NCBI GenBank assembly: GCA_023485185.1 | Contig: JAMCZP010000003.1 | Location: forward strand, 1-6,203 | Source of the DNA: Gammaproteobacteria bacterium | GTDB taxonomy: Bacteria; Pseudomonadota; Gammaproteobacteria; Pseudomonadales; Halomonadaceae | DNA length: 6,203 bases | Direction of reading: 5' to 3' | Shown here: positions 1 through 4,468 of the stretch, one piece after another | How positions within the stretch are numbered: the first letter of the stretch is position 1 | Layout of the letters: each line of letters opens with the position of its first letter | Notes under the pieces: generated by a model | Database searches by the model: none | Told to the model about the DNA's origin: nothing | The model's input: only the letters and a program-made list of their open reading frames with translations | Translations under genes and position numbers: made by a program

Positions 1-153
1 TATAATGATGATGAATGCCGCTGTGGTGAGTTTTGTATAGCGAGCGTGTGGAGTACACCGAAAAATCCCGGCAGCCACGCCCGGGCAATTCGGAGAGTGG
101 TGGACAAGTGCTCGACCCACAAGCGTCGAGACGAAGCGGAGTCGGAGGATTGA
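1..153 (+). CDS. Possible 3' end of an upstream gene (partial, unidentified)
   Basis: The first forward frame is open from the window edge to a TGA at 151-153, giving about 50 residues with a small cysteine cluster (CRCGEFC) and a charged, basic-then-acidic tail ending in EAESED. I do not recognise a family. It may be the C-terminus of a gene cut by the window edge. The ribosome binding site of the next gene (GGAGG at 144-148) would lie inside it and the gap to that ATG is 3 bases, which is normal operon spacing. Against this, 50 open codons can arise by chance. The same stretch has two small inverted repeats (CCCGG 67-71 with CCGGG 81-85, and CTCGAC 111-116 with GTCGAG 125-130) that would also suit an untranslated leader. 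Confidence 0.25.
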   Translation, partial: YNDDECRCGEFCIASVWSTPKNPGSHARAIRRVVDKCSTHKRRDEAESED

Positions 154-156
154 AGA

Positions 157-681
157 ATGGAATATGTTTTTACGCTGAAATACCAACTGGCTGATAGTGA
201 CTCCGACCTAGATGCGTTAGTGGAGCGTTTGGGCGCTGCCGGTTGCGATGATGCTCTGGTGGGCGTGGGGCAGCCGGGCCGCTTGGCGCTGGAATTCTCT
301 CGTGAAGCGGGCAGCGCCGCGGAAGCGGTTCACAGTGCCCTGGTTGACGTAAAAAAAGCGATCCCTTCCGCGCGGCTGATTGAGGCTTCGCCGGATCTTG
401 TTGGCCTGACGGATGTAGCAGACGTTGTGGGCGTTTCGCGACAGGCAATGCGAAAGCTGATGCTTACCCATCGAGCGACGTTTCCTGTGCCGGTTCACGA
501 AGGTAGTGCCTCAATCTGGCACCTGGCGGAGGTGCTTGACTGGCTGATGACCCGAGGGGGTTACCAAATTGATGTTGCAGTGCTGGAGACTGCGAAAGTG
601 GCATTGGAAGTGAATATAGCCAAAGAAACAATTCGCCATCCGGTTCGTAGCCGCGGGGAAATGGAGCTGCTGACCGCTTAG
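157..681 (+). CDS. Helix-turn-helix DNA-binding protein, 174 aa
   Basis: This is probably a cytoplasmic DNA-binding regulator; its target is unknown. Residues about 1-80 form an alternating strand/helix domain with no motif I can name. Residues about 84-101 (LTDVADVVGVSRQAMRKL) read as a helix-turn-helix of the excisionase/AlpA/MerR-like kind. The following FPxPV and WHLAEVLDWL (109-130) match the usual continuation of that fold, where a wing is followed by an E-V-x-x-W-L helix. There is no signal peptide or membrane segment. The ATG is preceded by GGAGG at 144-148 with 8-base spacing. The gene lies immediately downstream of a possible partial reading frame and 34 bases upstream of an ATG inside a decayed Rpn-like tail. 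That arrangement suggests it was once followed by a larger gene. The helix-turn-helix call is good; any specific role (excision control, antitoxin, repressor) would be a guess. Confidence 0.8.
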   Translation: MEYVFTLKYQLADSDSDLDALVERLGAAGCDDALVGVGQPGRLALEFSREAGSAAEAVHSALVDVKKAIPSARLIEASPDLVGLTDVADVVGVSRQAMRKLMLTHRATFPVPVHEGSASIWHLAEVLDWLMTRGGYQIDVAVLETAKVALEVNIAKETIRHPVRSRGEMELLTA

Positions 682-808
682 CCAACAGTTCAACAGTTTG
701 GTGGAGGATAAAGACATGTTGGCAGAAAATTTGGAAAACTGGGCTCAGCAAGAACGCCAAGTTGGCATTCAGGAAGGCGAGAAGCTACGTATTGAAGGTA
801 AGTGCTAA
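674..808 (+). pseudogene. Remnant of an Rpn-family (PD-(D/E)XK) nuclease/transposase gene, 3' end only
   Basis: From 674 to the TAA at 806-808 the frame is open. Its translation includes SLVEDKDMLAENLENW and then QERQVGIQEGEKLRIEGK. This resembles the C-terminal tail of Rpn recombination-promoting nucleases (formerly transposase_31 or DUF4351-linked proteins), where a MLAE-x-x-x-x-W helix runs into glutamate/glycine-rich QEG repeats. The nuclease core that should precede it is absent, because the frame hits a stop at 671-673, inside the preceding gene. The similarity continues upstream of the only ATG (716), which favours a decayed fragment over a true 30-residue gene. That ATG does have GGAGG at 703-707, so a 30-residue peptide (716-808) could still be made. 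The family assignment is from pattern memory on a short, low-complexity tail. Confidence 0.45.
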
Positions 809-1211
809 TCTGCTTTATTTCCGTATTCCCGCTTCACGCATAGAACGAAAGGGTGGTCCAAGAGACCGCCCTCTCTGTATTTGGCTGCTGAGAATGGCAG
901 ACATTCCCATGCCATGAAAGAACCTGACGCAATGGTTCATATTCAGTAGTGAATAGCTGTTTTGGCGCGGAGCAGTAGTGCCACTTGTATTTGCAGCAAC
1001 TACCGATGCGCTCAATTTAGATGTTTTACGTGGCTGAGCCCTATTATAAGAACCCCCTTTACTAGCCCATGAGCCGAATATAAATTTTAATCGGTTCACA
1101 ATATGATCTTAATCATCGGTGCAATCGGCTCGTGTAGTGCTGGGATAGCACCATCATGACCCTTGCAAACGGTTGGTCTACTACGATCTTCTCAGCGAAC
1201 TAGCTCTCTGA
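809..1211. other. Intergenic stretch without a convincing gene
   Basis: About 400 bases lie between the Rpn-like remnant and the toxin-antitoxin promoter. Forward frames are broken by frequent stops. One reverse frame (815-1099) is open, but it begins at a GTG with no ribosome binding site and resembles no family I know. The stretch contains a terminator-like hairpin (851-871, listed separately) and a 5-bp hairpin with arms GTGCT 1137-1141 and AGCAC 1147-1151. It may be decayed gene sequence, but nothing identifies it. Confidence 0.5.
851..871 (+). terminator. Possible weak terminator hairpin
   Basis: Arms GGGTGGTC (851-858) and GACCGCCC (864-871) pair over 8 positions with one G-U pair and a 5-base loop. 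They are followed by a pyrimidine-rich TCTCTGTATTT rather than a clean T run. The hairpin sits 42 bases after the stop of the Rpn-like remnant, where a terminator for the 157-808 transcript would be expected. Confidence 0.35.
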
Positions 1212-1212
1212 T

Positions 1213-1266
1213 GCAAGCATCGTCCATATGCTTGCTTTATGCATTCGATGTGATATTTTGAATGCA
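1213..1266 (+). promoter_or_regulatory. Promoter and inverted-repeat operators of the vapBC-like operon
   Basis: A plausible sigma-70 promoter has -35 TTGCTT (1232-1237), a 16-base spacer and an extended -10 TGA-TATTTT (TATTTT at 1254-1259). Two inverted repeats overlap it. The first has arms GCAAGCAT (1213-1220) and ATGCTTGC (1228-1235) with a 7-base spacer, and touches the -35. The second has arms TGCATTC (1240-1246) and GAATGCA (1260-1266), and encloses the -10. Ribbon-helix-helix antitoxins with their PIN partner typically bind such palindromes and repress their own operon, so these are the likely operator sites. The sites are seen directly; the binding is inferred. Confidence 0.55.
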
Positions 1267-1311
1267 GATAGGGTGCCGCCGCAATTACTACATGCGATAG
1301 GAGGTCGAGCT

Positions 1312-1566
1312 ATGGGCATGATGACGATCAGAAGTATTCCCGACGAAGTACATAACGCACTGAAAGCCCGTGCCAAGCAAAATCATCGCAGCGCTGAGGC
1401 TGAAGTGCGTGCCATTCTGGAAGAAGCCACACGTCCAGCAAATCGCCTCAAAATGGGCGATGCTCTGGCAGCTTTGGGCCGTAAAGTTGGGTTGACCAAT
1501 GAAGATGTTGCAGCCATTGAACAGGTTCGCGACAAGACAACTGCTGAGCCGATGAGGTTTGAATGA
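1312..1566 (+). CDS. vapB: FitA/VapB-like ribbon-helix-helix antitoxin, 84 aa
   Basis: This is the antitoxin of a type II toxin-antitoxin pair. It would bind and inhibit the downstream PIN-domain ribonuclease and act as the DNA-binding part of the autorepressing complex. The N-terminus MTIRSIPDEVHNALKARAKQ is a typical FitA/StbC-type ribbon-helix-helix: a beta strand (TIRSIP) that inserts in the DNA groove, then helix, turn (HRSAEAEV) and second helix (VRAILEEA). Residues about 45-84 would be the toxin-wrapping tail. The start at 1312 was chosen over an upstream in-frame ATG at 1228 because GGAGG at 1300-1304 lies 7 bases before it. The earlier ATG also falls inside an operator arm, upstream of the predicted -10. 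The stop overlaps the toxin start as ATGA, indicating translational coupling. Confidence 0.9.
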   Translation: MGMMTIRSIPDEVHNALKARAKQNHRSAEAEVRAILEEATRPANRLKMGDALAALGRKVGLTNEDVAAIEQVRDKTTAEPMRFE

Positions 1567-1979
1567 TCGTTCTCGATACCAATGTCATTTCCGAGGCGAT
1601 GAAACCCGAACCTGATCCGGCCGTCAAAGCTTGGCTTAATGAGCAGTCGGCCGAAACCCTGTATCTGACTACTGTCACACTGGCTGAGTTGATGTTTGGC
1701 ATTGCAGCACTGCCTAACGGGAAGCGCAAGGACATGCTCAACGAAGCATTAGATGGCCTTATGGCGCTGTTCAGAGGGCGAATTTTGCCTTTTGACGCTG
1801 ACGCCGCTAGCAAGTATGCCGAACTAGCCGTAACGGCTCGGACCGCCGGGCGTGGTTTTCCCGTGCCGGATGGCTATATTGCAGCGATTGCCGTATCCCA
1901 GGGCTATCAAGTCGCATCACGCGACATGGCGCCATTTGAGGCGGCTAATGTGGGCGTAGTTAACCCTTGGGAGGTCTAG
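1563..1979 (+). CDS. vapC: VapC/FitB-like PIN-domain ribonuclease toxin, 138 aa
   Basis: This is the toxin of the type II pair. PIN-domain toxins of this family are magnesium-dependent endoribonucleases that cut tRNA, rRNA or other RNA and stop translation until neutralised by the antitoxin. The acidic active-site set appears complete: Asp5 in VLDTNVISE, Glu42 in TLAELMFGI, Asp103 in VPDGYIAAIA and Asp121 in ASRDMAPF. Length is normal for the family. The tail sequence around VVNPWEV is typical of the FitB/StbB subgroup often called plasmid stability protein. The gene overlaps its antitoxin by 4 bases and has no independent promoter. All motifs are intact, so it is probably functional. The RNA target cannot be told from sequence. 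Confidence 0.92.
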   Translation: MIVLDTNVISEAMKPEPDPAVKAWLNEQSAETLYLTTVTLAELMFGIAALPNGKRKDMLNEALDGLMALFRGRILPFDADAASKYAELAVTARTAGRGFPVPDGYIAAIAVSQGYQVASRDMAPFEAANVGVVNPWEV

Positions 1980-2005
1980 CTATTCTTTACAAGCTACCTG
2001 ACGGT

Positions 2006-2036
2006 GGCCGCAGCACACGTTATTGGGTGCTGGGCC
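2006..2036 (+). terminator. GC-rich hairpin after the PIN toxin gene (possible terminator, no T run)
   Basis: Arms GGCC (2006-2009) plus CAGCAC (2011-2016) pair with GTGCTG (2027-2032) plus GGCC (2033-2036), giving 10 base pairs with one bulged G and a 10-base loop. It lies 26 bases after the toxin stop. There is no downstream T tract, so it is not a canonical intrinsic terminator. It may be a remnant of other sequence. Confidence 0.3.
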
Positions 2037-2050
2037 GAACAGTGGATGGC

Positions 2051-2097
2051 TCCGTGTAGTGGCGATCGTTGCTATGAAAGGCCGAATCGCCACCGGA
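2051..2097. terminator. Inverted repeat between convergent genes (possible bidirectional terminator)
   Basis: Arms GTGGCGAT (2059-2066) and ATCGCCAC (2086-2093) pair perfectly over 8 bases with a 19-base loop. They are extended, after a TGTA bulge, by TCCG (2051-2054) and CGGA (2094-2097). The repeat lies between the convergent toxin and exporter genes, 14 bases beyond the exporter stop, where both transcripts should end. No T run follows on the exporter strand. On the forward strand there is only a loose TATTTATCTCTT. Confidence 0.35.
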
Positions 2098-2110
2098 TAG
2101 GGACGGCTAT

Positions 2111-3310
2111 TTATCTCTTCCGTTTATATCGTGTCAATCCTCCAAGCGCAGCCAACGTAATCGCTGCCATGCAGCCTGTATAAGCGATGAGAGGCCAAGC
2201 GGTGCCACCATTTAGCGCTATCACCACGCCTGTTCCTATCACCCCGACGATAAGGCTTTGAACGCAGAAGTGCAGTGCAACGGCTGTTCCTGCCATCTCG
2301 CTGAATTCGTGAAGCGCGCCATTGGCTGTCACCGATGTTGTGAATACGATGCCGACCGCAACCAGCCACATCGGTACGACATAAGACCAGAAACTGGCTG
2401 TCAGGAAGATTTCGCCCAACCCAAGCAAGCTTGCGCTGAAAAGTAGCATTAGCATCCCGCGTATTACGCATCCAGGGATTCCCCAGCGTGCCACGAAGCG
2501 TTTGGAGAAGCGCGTTGTAGCAATCATCACGATAGCTACCGTGGCAAAGGCAACGCTAAAACCCAGTTCAGAAAAGTCAGCCCCTTCGATGAGTACTCGC
2601 GGGGCGGTAGAGAAGAACACAAAGAAAGCTCCCATCGCAGTGCCGAAAGCCAACGTATAGACCCAGAAGTAAGGGCTTTTAAGCACTAAGCCAAAACCGG
2701 CTCTGTTTGATGGTTTTCTAACTTGTCGCGTTTCATGCCATTTCGGCAATGCGAAAGGGAGTGCTGCGAGCGCTGAGATACATAGGACAAGGAAGATGGC
2801 TTCCCAGCCGAAATATCTCGCCATTAAGGCTCCTGCAATGGGGCCTAGCGCGGGTACGCAAGCCAACATCGCGTTCATTAGGCTATAAATAACCGCGCTT
2901 TCGGGAGTATCCGCATAAGCATCGCGCACCGTTGCGAAAACGGCCACCAGCATCGCGGCTGCCCCGGCAGCTTGAATTAGTCGGAGTAAAACGAAAAGCC
3001 AAGCTGAGGTGGTCATCGCGAGTGCCAAGGAAGTGACAGCGAATACCAATACCCCGCCAATCAGTATCGGGCGCCGACCAAAACGGTCTGAAAGCGGCCC
3101 GAAGATAACCTGACCTACGCCCAGCATAATCATGTAGAGGGTAAGGGTTAGCTGCACTATCTCGGGTGTTGTTCCGAGAATTTCCGGCATAGCAGGCACT
3201 ATCGGCAGGTAAATATCCATACCGAGCGACGCGAGAATATTAAAGGGAGCTAGCAGCACCAACGCTACTGGCAGGCTGTAAGCCCACAGCTGAGGATTTT
3301 TAATAGGCAC
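2111..3310 (-). CDS. floR: FloR/CmlA-like phenicol exporter (Bcr/CflA MFS transporter), 399 aa
   Basis: This inner-membrane drug/proton antiporter of the DHA1 Bcr/CflA group most resembles FloR (florfenicol/chloramphenicol efflux), and less closely CmlA. It has about twelve hydrophobic segments. Recognisable blocks are MDIYLPIVPAMP (31-42), MFS motif A GPLSDRFGRR (71-80), LLRLIQAAGA with Arg110 (108-117), ATVRD (126-130), the ALGPIAGAL glycine motif (154-162), WHETR (191-195), FFVFFSTAPRVL (229-240) and SVTANGAL (326-333). Length fits FloR. The start is taken as GTG at 3310, because GGAGG (reverse strand, 3318-3322) lies 7 bases before it and the N-terminus then aligns with FloR. A TTG at 3328 is in frame, but GGAGG lies downstream of it. 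Oddity: FloR-type PFDILASL reads PFNILASL here (Asn24). The gene is monocistronic and preceded by a probable translational attenuator. The family is clear; the actual substrate is inferred. Confidence 0.9.
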   Translation of the reverse strand: MPIKNPQLWAYSLPVALVLLAPFNILASLGMDIYLPIVPAMPEILGTTPEIVQLTLTLYMIMLGVGQVIFGPLSDRFGRRPILIGGVLVFAVTSLALAMTTSAWLFVLLRLIQAAGAAAMLVAVFATVRDAYADTPESAVIYSLMNAMLACVPALGPIAGALMARYFGWEAIFLVLCISALAALPFALPKWHETRQVRKPSNRAGFGLVLKSPYFWVYTLAFGTAMGAFFVFFSTAPRVLIEGADFSELGFSVAFATVAIVMIATTRFSKRFVARWGIPGCVIRGMLMLLFSASLLGLGEIFLTASFWSYVVPMWLVAVGIVFTTSVTANGALHEFSEMAGTAVALHFCVQSLIVGVIGTGVVIALNGGTAWPLIAYTGCMAAITLAALGGLTRYKRKR

Positions 3311-3317
3311 GATAAAA

Positions 3318-3411
3318 CCTCCGCGCAAATAAGATTATTTGGCGGCGGCCTACCTTTAAGGAAGTGGTTTAAGCAGGCTGCCGCAACAACGAGAAAGAGG
3401 GTTGTTGCGGC
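3318..3411 (-). promoter_or_regulatory. Predicted translational attenuator of the exporter gene (three alternative hairpins)
   Basis: Reading the reverse strand, arm 1 (3411-3401, GCCGCAACAAC) pairs perfectly with arm 2 (3390-3380, GTTGTTGCGGC). Arm 3 (3348-3335) pairs with arm 4 (3332-3318): CAAATAA with TTATTTG, then CCGC with GCGG after one bulged C, then CC with GG. Arm 4 contains the whole GGAGG of the exporter, so this hairpin would hide the ribosome binding site. A third pairing joins GCGGCAGCCT (3384-3375, overlapping arm 2) with AGGCCGCCGC (3351-3342, overlapping arm 3) over 9 of 10 positions. It would free the ribosome binding site. A ribosome stalled on the leader ORF that ends at 3412 would cover arm 1 and favour this open form. 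The layout matches known drug-inducible attenuators (cat, cmlA, erm); operation here is inferred. Confidence 0.6.
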
Positions 3412-3438
3412 TTAATCGTCTGACTTTTTTGAACCCAT
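3412..3438 (-). CDS. Leader peptide MGSKKSDD upstream of the exporter
   Basis: An 8-codon ORF on the reverse strand runs from ATG (3438-3436) to TAA (3414-3412), and its stop abuts arm 1 of the attenuator. The peptide MGSKKSDD resembles, from memory, the short stalling leaders of chloramphenicol-inducible genes: MKKSEDYSS and MVKTDKISS for cat genes, and MSTSKNADK for cmlA. It shares the short length, lysine/serine-rich composition and acidic residue at the expected stall region. Drug-dependent stalling at about codons 5-8 would place the ribosome's leading edge inside arm 1. The weak point is that no strong ribosome binding site precedes the ATG, only a poor GAAG about 10 bases upstream. Confidence 0.5.
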   Translation of the reverse strand: MGSKKSDD

Positions 3439-3475
3439 ACGTTAGCGCTTCAGTAATTGGCCTAATGGCTTTAAT

Positions 3476-3503
3476 AGCCTATCAGGCAGAGGGGTGAGTG
3501 CAA
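3476..3503 (-). promoter_or_regulatory. Candidate promoter for the leader/exporter transcript
   Basis: On the reverse strand, TTGCAC (3503-3498) and TAGGCT (3481-3476) are separated by 16 bases and lie 38 bases upstream of the leader ATG. The -35 is fair and the -10 is poor. The -10 overlaps one arm of an imperfect inverted repeat, CCTAATGGCT (3461-3470) against AGCCTATCAGG (3476-3486), which could be a regulator site. This is the best candidate I can see in the right place, but it is weak. Confidence 0.25.
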
Positions 3504-3762
3504 GTCCATAGCAATGATTAGATAGTATAGCTACCGACACCTGCTCGTGGCGGAAGCCGCCATACCTCGTCAGTAAAAAGTAGAGTGCTATGCCGTAAAG
3601 GCAGCGTGGTCGGGCGCCTGGCTAAGGGAGTGAAGCTGCAAGGCAAATCCTAAACCCGCGCTTAGTCTAATAGCAGGCTCGTTTTGATGCCGATACTCGG
3701 CACATGATTTGGTTTGGCTAGCGGTAGCAGTAGGCCAACGTATCGCAGCGTTAAAAACGCGC
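3504..3762. other. Intergenic stretch downstream of the GFA gene
   Basis: I see no supportable gene here. The reverse frame that extends back from 3785 overlaps the GFA gene's 3' end, has no ribosome binding site and looks like chance. The stretch holds two short inverted repeats: TGGCGG (3548-3553) with CCGCCA (3557-3562), and GCGTT (3748-3752) with AACGC (3756-3760) directly after the GFA stop. Neither is followed on the reverse strand by a T run, so a terminator for the GFA gene is not evident. Confidence 0.4.
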
Positions 3763-4137
3763 TCAAACTTCACGATCCCGATCATATTGCTCTACGTCAG
3801 GGAAGGGCGGTAGCCAGTGCTCGCGGCTAATGTTCCAAAGCTCATACGCCGGTTTCAATTGATTGGGTGAATCAAGGGCGCCAAGGTGTATTTCGATTTC
3901 TTCCTCGCTTACCGAAAAAACCGACGAGCCGCATACCGAACAGAAGTAGCGCCCCTGATAACTGTGCGGTTCGCCCTCGATCATGACAGCTTGCTTGGGA
4001 TAATCCGCCGCCGCGTAGAAAAGTGCCCCATGATGCTTACGACAATCCATACAGTGGCAAACACCTACCCGCAGCGGCTCGCCATTGGCCACGATTCGGA
4101 TCTTACCGCAGAGACAGCCACCTGTTAGTTGTTCCAT
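3763..4137 (-). CDS. GFA-family zinc-binding protein (CENP-V/formaldehyde-activating fold), 124 aa
   Basis: This small cytoplasmic protein has the GFA fold, named after glutathione-dependent formaldehyde-activating enzyme (Gfa). Most members have no proven reaction; some handle glutathione adducts. The zinc ligands are all present: Cys8-x-Cys10 (GGCLCG), Cys27-x-Cys29-x-x-Cys32 (CHCMDC, followed by RKHHG) and Cys66-x-x-Cys69 (FCSVCGS). The C-terminal segment with H-x-G-x-L-D (IHLGALD) and a W near EHWLPPFPD is typical of single-domain family members. The ATG at 4137 was chosen because GGAG lies 7 bases upstream. A TTG two codons earlier is too close to that site. It appears monocistronic and unrelated to its neighbours. 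A role in detoxification of aldehydes or electrophiles is possible but not shown. Confidence 0.88.
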   Translation of the reverse strand: MEQLTGGCLCGKIRIVANGEPLRVGVCHCMDCRKHHGALFYAAADYPKQAVMIEGEPHSYQGRYFCSVCGSSVFSVSEEEIEIHLGALDSPNQLKPAYELWNISREHWLPPFPDVEQYDRDREV

Positions 4138-4373
4138 TGCCAATCTCCAAAAGATTCATACATTCAAAGTAGGTGGCACTTCCTGTGTTGTCTTGCTGCT
4201 GTCTCGCTCGTATTTGATATCCTCCGCAAACTGACATAAATCGAGCTATTGCAGGAGGCGTGTTTGCCCTGCGCTCCCGGAGTTCGGTCGTATCTAGGGT
4301 ACAAGCGGGCGCTGATTTTAACGGCGGTTAAGCTGGCAACTCACCTTGCCGCGGTTCTTTAAGAAATAGGTTA
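4138..4373. other. Divergent intergenic stretch between GFA and abiE
   Basis: This gap should carry the reverse-strand promoter for the GFA gene, but I see no box pair good enough to call. One short reverse frame (about 44 codons from an ATG near 4237) overlaps the start of the GFA gene, has no ribosome binding site and was not accepted. I see no repeat or RNA gene here. Confidence 0.4.
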
Positions 4374-4468
4374 TTTGTGAACTAAAAGTACACAAAATTT
4401 GATGATATCAAAGAGGGTGTGGCAGGTTCTTTAGTTAAGTGCTAATTTGTGAACCATGAGTACACATA
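4374..4468 (+). promoter_or_regulatory. abiE promoter region with two palindromic operators 72 bp apart
   Basis: Operator 1 (4374-4396) has arms TTTGTGAACT and AGTACACAAA around a 3-base centre, with 9 of 10 positions symmetric. Operator 2 (4446-4468) is a direct repeat of it at exactly 72 bp, 19 of 23 bases identical, with arms TTTGTGAACC and AGTACACATA and the abiEi ATG at its centre. A candidate promoter is TTGTGA (4375-4380, inside operator 1), a 17-base spacer, then TTTGAT (4398-4403). A smaller palindrome, TTTGAT/ATCAAA (4398-4412), lies between the operators. From the literature, AbiEi binds two inverted repeats in its own promoter cooperatively and represses it; this layout fits that model. 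No good ribosome binding site precedes the ATG. Confidence 0.65.

Noticed and set aside
815..1099. Reverse-strand open frame of 94 codons in the gap before the toxin-antitoxin operon
   Set aside because: It starts at a GTG with no ribosome binding site, shows no recognisable domain, and has an irregular composition.
1228..1311. Longer N-terminus for the antitoxin from the ATG at 1228
   Set aside because: The extra 28 residues would begin inside an operator arm, upstream of the predicted -10, and are not seen in the family; the ATG at 1312 has an ideal GGAGG.
3311..3328. TTG start for the exporter at 3328
   Set aside because: The GGAGG lies downstream of that codon and 7 bases before the GTG at 3310; the GTG start also matches the FloR N-terminus better.
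3380..3430. The 11-bp hairpin at 3380-3411 with TTTTTT at 3425-3430 as an intrinsic terminator on the forward strand
   Set aside because: The T run begins 13 bases after the stem, no forward gene lies upstream to terminate, and the hairpin fits much better as part of the exporter's leader.
3441..3466. GTTAGC followed by GGCCTAAT as an integron attC site
   Set aside because: The motifs do not match GTTRRRY and RYYYAAC, are not paired across a foldable 60-140 base stem, and the neighbouring genes are not in cassette order.
3588..3785. Reverse-strand open frame of 65 codons overlapping the end of the GFA gene
   Set aside because: No ribosome binding site, no family resemblance, and it overlaps a well-supported gene in another frame.
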